DNA from: Paragordius varius
Taxonomy: Eukaryota; Nematomorpha
Length of the DNA: 64,000 nucleotides
Assembly: GCA_964247055.1 (NCBI GenBank)
Contig: OZ176050.1
Coordinates: forward strand, 12,028,001 to 12,092,000
Direction of reading: 5' to 3'
Shown: positions 13,157-23,460 of the stretch, piece by piece
Layout of the letters: the number at the start of each line of letters is the position of its first letter
Position numbering within the stretch: the stretch's first letter is position 1
Position numbers and translations under genes: made by a program
Notes under the pieces: model-generated
Databases searched by the model: none
What the model saw: the letters and a program-made list of their open reading frames with translations, nothing else
What the model was told of the DNA's origin: nothing

Positions 13157-15447
13157 TAGGGTGACCAGACGTCCCGCTTTGGGACAGTCCGCTTTTTCAC
13201 ACTTTGTCCCGCGTCCCGTTACGTTTTTGAAATGTCCCGCTTTTTCACGATTATATCCAAAAAAAATTTTAAATATATTTAAATTTTTTATGAAAAATTT
13301 ATTTTTTTATTTGTTTAAATTTATTATTAGTTATCTTTAAAATCTATATCAATTTTAAATTAAAATATTAATTTTCAAATTAAAAATATTTATTTTTTTC
13401 TAATTTATATCATATGATTCTACACTTTGCCTCCTACTCTTACTGCCAACATTAAAAAATCGGTAGCTTATACGTTTACTCCAGAAAATTAAGTAATATA
13501 ATATTTTATTATACTAATATTAGTTTAAAAATATAAGTACAAAAAGAGTTGTAAATTCAACGATGAATTAATAAGAAAATCCTTTTATCAAAAAAAACGA
13601 AGAATGAATCATTCGTTAAATGTTCTTTATGCGAGGGGAAACCCTAGCACATGGCCGCAAGCATGATATTACAAAGCATATGGAAACACAGAAATATGAA
13701 AATGTTGAGATATGGCGGCATCATCTTACAAAATGAGCGATTTTTATCGAAAACACGAAGGAATTTGGCACTAGCCGAAGGCGTTTTATCTTTTCACGCC
13801 GTTAATCACAATCATTTCTTTAGATCTATGGATTGTACCTCACAGGTTAGTCGTACCCCATTCAGTATGCAATGTCCTTTAGCCACATGCATTTTCTAAA
13901 ATACAAAAAGATTTGCTGAAAATTAATTTCATATCGCTATACTCTGATGCATCAAATCAGGAAACAAAATTATTTCCCACTTTAATAAGATATTTTGATC
14001 TAGAAACCGGAGTAAAAAAAATTTCGCTACCCGGTGATTCCGACATAATTATTACTTTAATAATGAATATTGTAGAAAAAAATAATTTAAAAGACAAAAT
14101 CATCGCATATTACGCTGACAACACCAATACGAACTTCAGTGGAAAAGCAAGGAGGGGAACAAAATATATTTTTCATAAATTAGCAGATAATCTTAATCAA
14201 AACATTGGCGTTGGGTATGCAGCGCATGTAATACACACGCTATTCAAACAGCTGCTAATTTTTTTACCCCTAGATGTAAAAATGTAGTTGTTAAAATATA
14301 TTCCTATTTTAATATATACCTGCGTTGTAACGCTTAAGGAAATCTGTGAAAATGCAGATCAATCACAAAAAATGCTTGGATATTGTTACACTCGTTGGTT
14401 AGCTCTTCTGCCAGCTATCGAAAGAATTTTAAAATGTAGATTCTTTAAAATCCTATTTTTTATCACATCCTACAACTTTGGAAAAGTTTTTTGAAAGTGA
14501 TTCTTCAAAAATATGGTTAGAGTTCCTACATAATCAAGCTTCTCTCTTTCAAAATGTTATTAAATTGATAGAAGGTGACAAAATTTCGGCAATCGAAGTA
14601 GCCAATGAAGTTAGTAACGTAAAATTCCAATGTCAAGAAAGGAAAAATAATTTTATACCATTAACCATCCGCAATATTATAAATAAATTAAAAAACAAGG
14701 CTTAATAAATCGCCAAGATATCCTCTACCACATAAAAATGTTTTATACAAACTGTAAAGATTATTTGGAAGGCTGGACGGTACAATTCACTGAAATTGAT
14801 CAATTTCATTGGATAACATTAAAACCAGAATTTAAATTAATGCGATGTTCAAAAATTATTTAATTACATCTGCATCTCCCAAAAATTCCCAAAAAGTAAT
14901 CTTTCAGAAAATAATCTATTTTTTGAAGTATCATTAGTTAAAAAATATATTGAAAATATTAAATTATGGACAACAGAAAAAATACAGTAGAAAAGAAATG
15001 ATTAGAAATATTACATTATTTTGAAACAAACTATGTTCCATACAATAATATTTTCAAAACTGTGGAATATGCACTATATTTCCTAGAACCAACGCTGCTA
15101 CTGAGCGCGTTTTTTCCACAGTAAATCAGGTGTGGACATCCGAAAAATCAAATTTAAATGTTGAAATTATCAAGGCCATTTTATCCGTCAAATATAATTT
15201 GACAAATTCTTGCGAAGACTTCTACAATATTTTAAAAAATGATGACAATCTGCTATTCACTCAAATAAAAAATATACCAAAGAATAAACTATATTTTCAT
15301 ATTTAAAATGTATTTGTGTTAAAAATAAATAAATATTACAATAAATTTTTTGTATAAAAATTTTTGGTTGTACCATCTCCCCCCCCCCCATGCCCCTCTC
15401 CCTTTCTCAGTTTCCTGCCTTTTCCCTCAAAAAATCTGGTCACTTTA
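13157..15447 (+). mobile_element. hAT-superfamily DNA transposon, degenerate
   Basis: Ends are TAGGGTGACCAGA and, inverted, TAAAGTGACCAGA, flanked by an exact 8-bp duplication GGTATGCT (13149-13156 and 15448-15455), the hAT target-site length. Interior translations match a common animal hAT transposase: a zinc-finger-like GETLAHGRKHDITKH near 13640; GVLSFHAVNHNHFFRSMDC (13770-13840); a catalytic-core segment (13913-14287) with SLYSDASNQ, SLPGDSDI and YYADNTNTNFSG; TRWLALLPAIERIL (14390-14430); a C-terminal dimerisation segment (15085-15306) with NAATERVFSTVN and FYNILKN. The pieces lie in different frames with several stops and frameshifts, so no intact transposase is encoded. It sits inside the right arm of the foldback element and is therefore younger than it. 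Confidence 0.9.
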
Positions 15448-15670
15448 GGTATGCTTCAACAATTAATTTTTTCATTTTTTTTTGATGCCATTAAATATCT
15501 ATTTAAAATTTTTATTGCGCAATTCGGCATTTTTACGTTTAATTAAAACTAGCCCATTTTCGAAGGGCGAAAAATTAGAAGATTTCGGGGCGTGCGTTTT
15601 ATATATTATAATAATTTTAATATTTTTAGATTGAAGCATTTAGCTTTCACCAAAAAATTATGCAAAACTT

Positions 15671-17924
15671 CAGAGGCCTAGCTTGCCTTTCTAGCGCCAG
15701 GTGGATGAATCCATGATGGTGCCCTTCTCCCCCTCTATGCAGCCCGTTGCATTTTGTAAAAATAATCAAATTAAAACCGTGAGCGATGCGTCATGAACAG
15801 AACCACGTGAAAAAAACATGCATATTCAACTCCATTCCTAAACGACGGCTTGCTGATCAAATGTATTAGTAATTAATATATATTATTTTGTGCGAATTTT
15901 TAGTTAAATATAAATGTTGTATAAAAGCAGTATTCAAACTGCATTCGGAATGTGCCCGACTAAAATTTTTTTTGGAAAATGGCTTGCGTACGAAAAAGAG
16001 TGGCAATCCTTAAGTATTAAAAACATCAAAAAAATGTCACAAAAGTTAAATATAAATTTTTATGAAAACTTCATCCCTAGACACAAATATTGTAATTATA
16101 GGAGTATTATTCGTAAACTTTAAATAGGCCACATCGCTTAAATGGCAGATGGTACAATTTTATTTCTTAATCATTTTTAGTTTGTGGACTTTCTATCGTT
16201 TTATTGAGGTCCTTTATTGTATGATCGAACAATTATCCGTTGTTAGACAGAGGTGTTGTTAAATTATTAATATCTAAAAATTGGCCCCGTTGTTGGGCAA
16301 AGGTGTTGTTTCTGGAGTTGTTGTTTTCAAATTACAATTATCTGAAAATATTGGTTCGCCGTTGTTGGGCACTAAAGTAGAATTAATATTATGATTATCA
16401 GTATTTTGCAAATATAATTGTAACATTTCTCTCAATTTTTGTGCATTATAATTTTTTTTCAATTTTCGTTTTTTATTTTGAGAACCGCTAATAGGCATTT
16501 CTAATAATACTAATTAAATTAAAATGATTAGTATTCTTATTTGAGCTATTATCCTATTCTGCCCTTCGAGTTTATATTACAAAGAGAATGATTGGAATAA
16601 CCCTAAAAATAGTAAAGCTTTAATATTTTATAATACAGGAAGTTAAAACGGAACCGTTTTTGGGCCCAGTTCCAAGTCAGTTTTCGGTTTGTTCATTTTT
16701 TATAATGAAGAACATTTAATTCTAAAATTGTTCCACTATATTTTGATCAAAAATCTTAAACGTAACTCTAATTCACTTATCAATATTCATTTATAAAATA
16801 TATCTGATAGCCATATGTTAAAATACTTTAAGCTGTATGGCTCATTTTGTAAATTAAAAATACATGAAAATAGATGCATCAAAAATAATATAATAATCAT
16901 ATTTGATACTCTCTAATGAATAATGGAATAATGAAAAAAGCAATATTTTAAATTTCAAAAGAAAAGGAAAGTTGTAATTGAGCAGCGAAAAATTGTTATA
17001 TAGAGAACAAAAAAAGGAAGAAGAAAGAAAAGCACGGTATAATGCATGATGGTGTACCATGCCCTAAATTGAAAGAAAAAATAAACAACATTAATTTTGG
17101 AATTTGGTCTTTCTTATAATATCAATTATAAATTTAAAGAATTTTAACATAAGGGGTTGCATGGAGCAAGCAATATATATAATTTTGAAAGTAAATTAAC
17201 ATAAAATTAATAATGATCTTAACCTTATATCTATTTTGAAGCAAATCTTTGAAGGTAGATTCTATGAATGATCTGAACACGCGGTTAAGAAAGGTAGGCG
17301 CTTGAAGATAAAGTGAAGATATAAGGATGTGAAACAGTTGGTTAGATATATTTTGATCAAGATTGAAGGTCTTGTACTAATAAATGGGTGATTTTTTATG
17401 TATTGTTTAAAATAATAACTTTTAATTCTCTATTTTTTTAGGATAAAATTTTTTTAAAATCCGGCGCCCTCTCAACTATGGCGTACGGTGCATCAATATT
17501 GTTGATGAAATCTTGACAATTATTTAACTAATATTTTTATTTTTGAATATTCGGTCAAGATCTATAAAAGAATTCTTCATTCATATTCATTAAACTTTGA
17601 TACTGATTTTCACCATTGAAAATGATGATGATTGGCCATTCAACTTCAAATGTTTCATTGTAATAAATTTTTTTGAACATACACAATCAACTTTCTATAA
17701 CCTTTTTATTTTACAATGATTGAATGATGCAATTTACATGATATTGAATAAATTTTTTTATTTTTTCATCATATTTCGTATTTTATCAATTAGAGGGAAT
17801 AATTTCAGTACGGAACCAAGTTGGTATATATTGATATACATTTTAAACCTATTAAGTTTCTACAATTTTTGATTGGCCTTTTTTAAAGGCGGCATAAAAG
17901 GGTTAAAAAAGGCTTTAGTTTTTG
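15671..17924. other. Gene-poor stretch before the second ectodomain gene
   Basis: Apart from the integrase-like fragment, I see only AT-rich DNA and a short degenerate direct repeat at about 16230-16375 (GTTGTTGGGCAAAGGTGTTG and variants, roughly three times). A minus-strand frame of 74 codons spans those repeats but shows no recognisable domain. Confidence 0.45.
15914..16123 (+). mobile_element. Possible integrase-tail fragment of an LTR retrotransposon (fossil)
   Basis: A 69-residue open segment contains YKSSIQTAFGMCPTKIFFGK, resembling the region after the catalytic core in Ty3-type integrases, where a Thr/Gly-x-x-P motif precedes FGR/FGK. No reverse transcriptase, LTRs or other parts were recognised nearby. 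It is a broken remnant at best, and the match is short. Confidence 0.3.
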
Positions 17925-20900
17925 ATGAATGGTTTATTGTTTAAGAAATGTAGCAATTTGCTGTTGGGTTAAAAGAGAATTAGGAATATATTTAGTTTTT
18001 TAGAACATACATGTATTATTATATTATTTTTCCTATTTATTTTAAACGAATAGAACTGTCCTGCTTTTGCAATCACTGCGATGAAAATTACTTTTGTCAA
18101 ACGAACATCAATGGTTCTTGTTTTAAAGCTATATTTTCTTATGGCACATTTTATGGGTATCTTTTGATTAATGTTACATAAATTAATGAAGTATAAAATA
18201 AAATGATCAAAACTTTAATACTTTTAGCATTAACAGTAATTATCACTATGTAGAATAGAATACTGTGTTATCCATTTTTTGTGGTTCCAAATTCAACAAA
18301 ATAAAATAACTAACGCTATTATTGGCTATTTTGGTATTTCAATTGACCAAAAGGGGATTTTATTTACTGCAGTGCATGTAGGAGTTTTTAATTAGTAAAC
18401 ACTTTATTTTTTCACCACTTCATAAATTTGGCTGACAAAAACGAAAATTTTCACACATGGCGACAGACATGTAAAAACAACCCTTTTTGTTATATAATCC
18501 AGATTCATATTTAATTTTGTTTTTCAGTTAATAAATAGAGAAAAGATGTAAATTAAAACTTATTTACCTTATTTTCTTTATAAAACCTTTAAATCAAAAA
18601 TATTGATGTCTGAATTACCTTATGTTTTCCGACATCTCAGGATTATGTACCTAAAAATTAAGGAATATCTGATTATGGCTTAAATATGTATTATTTTAGC
18701 TACAACTGTTTTCAGAAAATATATATTCATACGTTTCTGAATTAATTCTATTATTCTCATTCACGTATGGAATCCCTAAATATCTCAAAAATATATAAAA
18801 ATACACTTTGGTTTTGGGTATATTATTTTCATTTTCTATCTTTTGGGTCGTTAAACTGCTCTAATTAAAAAATTTCATCTTTTATATTTCAATAAAACTA
18901 TATTGAAGTTTAAGGTTTTCCGAAAAGACAATCCACCTAACTTGACTTATTAAATATTTTAATTATCATTTTTTTAATACGCTTTAGCCCAACCTTTTAT
19001 CGTTTTTCCCTTTATTGTATTTAGATTTATTAGCTTAAGTTAAAATATCAGATTAATAAAATATGTTATAAAAATAAAATATATTTAGCTGCTACCCAGA
19101 TCGCATCTTTTGTCCCCGGACATGGGAAGGATCTTTACATTACTTCGGAATCCACTGTTGCTTCACCCATTCTTGGTGCTTTTATGATCCATTTCATCCC
19201 TATCTCATACAAAATCTAAGTACTATAATTTGAAATATAATAGATAAATTATTTTTGTGTAAATTCTAATTATATTAATTAATTCTGCAAACATTAATTT
19301 TAAATCACTCAATTAAATTAACCTTTACAATAAAAAGCAATATTTGTTATATTCTAAAACACATTTAAAAAAATCAATATGACAAAAATTTATGAGAGGA
19401 TACTTATGTTGCCTTTGGTTAAGGTCATAGGAGTAATTTAAGAAGTTTTGCTTTTCACGTAATTGCTTAAAATCAAAGGGCCATTTTGTGTAAATCAGTC
19501 GAATCATATGGCTCACGTGCAAATGCTTTATGACTCTAGTTGAGATGGATAAGATTTTTTACCCATCATTTTTTGGAAAGATTTGATATCCTATTTAAAC
19601 TCAATTAGGAAAATAAGGGTTGGGCTGGATTATTTACCAAGGTAAACATGGCCCGAAATACTTCCTCCTTTATATGAATGTTATAAAACTAATATCTTTT
19701 TTTATATGAGATCCCAAAATACTATCTTCAAGTCCGTTGAAAAGGGCTAGTGTTTTAAAAGCATGCGCACCCTAGAATTTTCTTTAGATTTAAATTAAAA
19801 AAAAATCTATGAATTTGTAAAGTCCAAAACTAATTCTATCTACTCTCAATATTGTATCAAAATATTCACATTTAGTGGATATTTTTTTGTGTTCATTCTT
19901 CTTTAAGCATCTCTCTTCTTAGGTAGATTATTACGTCCATACATATATGGTTACCGAATGACAAAAAGCACATTGGTGCATTCTGAAAATCAAGTCACAT
20001 TACATGTTACAAATGGCATACATGGTCAATTTTATATCCGACAGCAAGATTATATGAATAGTGGCGAAACATCACAAAAAAATTATTTTATAGTATATTT
20101 TACACTCACTCTAAACAATAATTATTTTCTAATAACAGTTGTTAAAATCCGTAATATAATGATAAAGGATAATTAAATAGAATTAAATGAAATTATAAAT
20201 AGAAATTATAAACGATATGTGAAACCCTTCGTCAATAGTAATCGCAGACTAGTTTCGTGCTTGTTAGCACTCATCAGTACGACACAACTATTTGACTTGG
20301 GGTTTTCACATATCGATTTCGTATATATATCCAACTTTGCAATTTTGGTATAAATGCAGTTGGTTTTACGAATATGAATTAAATTTAATGTAATATATGA
20401 TAGAGTTAATTTTCAGTTTATTTTCAAATTTTCAGTTTAATTTTCATAAATTACATTAAATTTAATTCAAATTCGTAAAACCAACTGCATTTATACCAAA
20501 ATTAGTTGGATATATATACGAAATCGATATGTGAAAACCCCAAGTCAAATAGTTGTGTCGTACTGATGAGTGCTAACAAGCACGAAACTAGTCTGCGATT
20601 ACTATTGACGAAGGGTTTCACATATCGTTTATAATTTCTATTTATAATTTCATTTAATTCTATTTAATTATCCTTTATCATTATATTACGGATTTTAACA
20701 ACTGTTATTACAAAACATAACCAATCCGTTCATTACCATTACAATAATTATTTCCTGTTTCGTGATGGTACCAGCATATATGAAAATTAATTTTATAAAT
20801 AGAAATGTTTAAAATCTGAGCCATTTTGAGATGATTCTAACTTTGAATAACGTTGTCGTTTGTTATTGTATTTAATCAGCTTAAGTAACTCTTTCAATAT

Positions 20901-22118
20901 CTTTTCGCTTTTTCCGTTTATAATGCTTTTCATTCGGATATATGATAAACAAATAAACAATATATATATATATATATATATATATCATATAAAATATAGC
21001 AAAATAATCAAATTAAATTATCACATATGGGTATATTGATCGAAATTCAAATTATTCCTATGATTGGACAAAATAAATATTACAACCACATGACTGTCAA
21101 ATACATCTTTTTAGAGGGTATTTACTTTCGCTATTAATTATACCAAAAATAAAAATTCTTTTTATCCGATTCATTACTCTTTTCTTCAATTCATACTAAA
21201 CACTAAAATTAATTAAAACTGACATATACTAAAATATTAGTTTTTAAAAGAAATAATTTATTAAATTGTTAGTTTTTTATTTGGTATTTATCAAAACCGC
21301 TTGATGTTTTAGCGGCGGGTATCCATTTACCCCAATTCGTATCTACTTGTTAGTAGTTACACTTTTTTAGTCAAAAGCAACACTTTTCTGTCAAAAGAAA
21401 CATTTTTACATCTAAATGTAACATTTTATTTCCTGGATGGAAAATGTTGATTTTGCTTGAAAAAAAGTTGCTTTTGGTAATGGTGATTTGACTGAAAATG
21501 GTATATATATTATGTTCGACTTTTTTGCAGTCTAATGTTTGAAATAAAATTAAAAAAAATAAACTACTGCACAATAATTTTTTGAGACTGAAATTCGGCC
21601 AGAGGCATTTGCAGAAAAAAGTTGATTTCCAATTTTAAGTTGTTGAGGTTGGTTGAAACTGAGGTTTAATGAAAAGGTGTTAAGCATGAAAAAATATTAT
21701 AGAATGAAATATGTTAAAAGTTTTGCCAACACAAGCGGAAAAATCATATAAACTATTTTGAAACTTTCCATAGAGTTTTAATATAGTTTAGTGTTTAATA
21801 TAATAAGTGTCGCCATTATTTGTGAACCCCCAAAAAATCAAAATCAAAAATCTTTTTTCAAAAATTAATTTTATGGGAATAACTCTGCGACTGGAATTAA
21901 CACATTTATATTATTTATTTAAAGCAAATATTTTTTTATCAGGGGCCCAGGGTAGCGCTTCATTAGAATCTAGCGGAACAATAAATGCAAGTGGTGACAT
22001 CATTCTTATTTTATGTGATAATTGCACAAAGGACAACAATGATAGTCAAAATAGTTCATGTGACAATTGTACCTCGTATAACGAGGCTGAAGGATTGTTT
22101 TTACAAATCCAACAATAA
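17925..22118 (+). CDS. Secreted activin/BMP-receptor-ectodomain-like protein, copy 2
   Basis: Exons 18054-18156, 19089-19219, 19923-20092, 21000-21117 and 21943-22118 have the same phases (1,2,1,0,1) and matching content to exons 2-6 of the 9361-11014 gene. Shared landmarks: CFCNHC, NGSCFKA, YGTFYG, the HCCFTHSWCF signature, LLRP, HGQFYI and IIPMIG. A first exon fitting the phase is 17925-17967 (MNGLLFKKCSNLLL), which would give 246 residues, but this leader is short and weak as a signal peptide, so the true exon 1 may lie elsewhere. The C-terminal cysteine cluster is altered (CDNCTKDN, then SSCDNC). As in copy 1, Phe replaces the Asn of the CN box, and there is no kinase or transmembrane segment. 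Intron 4 (20093-20999) contains the ribozyme palindrome. Confidence 0.75.
20241..20283 (-). ncRNA. Type I hammerhead ribozyme, minus-strand copy
   Basis: This is the mirror image of the plus-strand ribozyme in the other palindrome arm, with an identical core. Stem I strands are complementary to 20278-20283 and 20241-20246, and predicted cleavage on the minus strand falls between 20247 and 20246. A transcript from either strand therefore carries one active-sense motif and one antisense copy of it. Confidence 0.9.
20557..20599 (+). ncRNA. Type I hammerhead ribozyme, plus-strand copy
   Basis: All core elements are in order. Stem I 5' strand GTCGTA (20557-20562); CTGATGA (20563-20569); stem II GTGC-loop TAACAA-GCAC (20570-20583); GAAA (20584-20587); a minimal stem III, C-G closing a TA loop (20588-20591); UC (20592-20593); stem I 3' strand TGCGAT (20594-20599). 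Stem I makes six pairs, two of them G-U. Predicted cleavage is after C20593. The very short stem III is the form seen in Penelope-like elements and metazoan retrozymes, which usually act as dimers. Confidence 0.9.
20961..20985. repeat. (TA)n microsatellite
   Basis: About 12 TA dinucleotides just before the exon starting at 21000, in the position of a polypyrimidine/branch region; the acceptor itself is AAATATAG. Confidence 0.9.
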
Positions 22119-22284
22119 TGCTACAACTTTCTTTAAAATCAATCAATAAATTAAAATCTTTCTCGTTTTAATGTATCTGTATTCTAGGGCAAAGTTTATA
22201 AACAATTATTTTTTTAATTTGATTATGTACATATATAAAAACGATATAATTAATCTAATGGCTACACTAAATCTATATATTTAT

Positions 22285-23460
22285 AAAAATGGAAAATGTT
22301 GGCTTTGCGATCTGTTTCCGGAAAACCGGTAGACCCATTCAAATCCAAATGCCGTAAAAATATAATAATTAACCAATGCCCATAGCTTTGCCCTTTTTTT
22401 ATATTTTGCCCCCAATTCAAGTCCACTTCCTGTAAAAACGGTTTTTTAAAAAAACAGAAGTTCAAAAAAACCGTGTCTTTGAGACAATTCTCCCGAAAAC
22501 GAGTTGGACCATTCGATTTCAAATATGATTTTTTTTACTTTTTTTCGATTGCACCGAACATGGTCGGCTGGCTTTTTTAATTTAGGCCCTCTTTTTAACC
22601 GATCCCCCCGTAAAATTCCATTTTTTTCAAAAAAACCAAAAATAATTTTTTTAATCTATTTTTCGCCCAAAGTATGAGACTGTAAAAATTTAATGAGGAT
22701 TCCAGGTATTACCTGTTGAAATGCAAACATTTTAGTCGTGCGTTATTTTATATTGGCTGCTGGGTAGGGAGATACCCGCTAAAAACTGCCCCGTCATATC
22801 GAAATAGCGCGCCTTGGTGCTAAATTTCAGAAAACCTATCAGGTCATAAGAGCTCAGTAGGTGCTTAAAATATTACCCTTAACAATGCAAAAATTTAGGT
22901 AGTGTGATTTTTTAAAATCCGTTAATTAATCCATTCACGTCCTAAAAAATGCGCCACCATAGAATGATTTTTTAGTTTTGAGGCAATTTTTCCAAAAACC
23001 AATGAGAGCATATGGTCAATCAAGATTCCTGGTATTTGCCGTAAAAAGGCAAAGCGTTTTTTTGTTTCGCCCCTGCCCGCGTAAAACTGCGTCACCATGT
23101 CACAGCATGCCTTTGAAGATAAATTTCAGAAAACCTATGAGACTGATAGGAACATATGGAATCCATGATAATTCCAGTTATTCCCCCTATAAAGGCAAAG
23201 AATTTAACTCAGCGCTTTTTCCATATAGGTCTATGGATAGGGGTCTACCGGTTTAAAACTGACGCCATAGGCGTGGTTTTAGAGCTAATTTTCAAAAAAT
23301 TAAGAACCCATACGAGTTCGGTTAAATACATTTCTGGGTAATTGATATAATATCATTCTTTCCTTTAAAAAGGAACCACAAATGATTTACTTTTTATATC
23401 CCTTAATACCAGCTGTGTGAACACACTTTCAAAATAAAACTTTTAACCTTGATTTCGAAA
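22285..23460 (+). repeat. Dispersed repeat family A, fullest copy (about 1.15 kb)
   Basis: It starts AAAATGGAAAATGTTGGCTT, then CGATCTGTTTCCGGAAAACCGG, and ends near TACCAGCTGTGTGAACACAC. The reverse complement of the same beginning and end appears at 52270-53140. The middle (about 22680-23330) is made of about four degenerate units of 140-165 bp sharing TTCCnGGTATT, GCAAAnnTTTnA, GCGCnTTTTT and AACTGCGCCACCAT-like phrases. Short open frames occur but show no domain. Family and transposition mechanism are not recognised. Confidence 0.7.

Larger units (their letters stand above)
12525..15670. mobile_element. Foldback / long-inverted-repeat element, interrupted by a hAT transposon
   Basis: The left arm (about 12525-12870) and the right arm (about 13095-13156 resuming at 15456-15670) are imperfect inverted repeats. 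Matched landmarks: GAAGCTTACTTCATACTATA and CATGATGGAAACGG on the left against CCGTTTCCATCATG and ATAGTATGAGGTATGCTTC on the right; further out AACTAGTCCATTTTAGAAGG against AACTAGCCCATTTTCGAAGG, and AAGCATTTAGCTTTCA in both. The right arm is split by the hAT element at 13157-15447. No ORF belongs to the foldback itself, so it is non-autonomous. Outer limits are approximate. Confidence 0.65.
20130..20710. repeat. Large near-perfect palindrome with a hammerhead ribozyme in each arm
   Basis: The left arm (about 20130-20394) and right arm (about 20450-20710) are near-identical inverted copies of about 260 bp around an unpaired AT-rich centre of about 55 bp. The outermost paired bases are TAATAACAGTTG and its complement. 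Only a few differences separate the arms, so the structure is young or kept homogeneous. It lies wholly in an intron and encodes no protein. Hammerhead-bearing repeats of this sort are known from Penelope-like elements and retrozymes; no reverse transcriptase is present here, so it would be non-autonomous. Confidence 0.9.

Noticed and set aside
16274-16498. 74-codon minus-strand frame ending in PNNGANF
   Set aside because: It spans a degenerate direct repeat (GTTGTTGGGC...) that creates the repeated PNNG codons; no start context, domain or partner exon was found.
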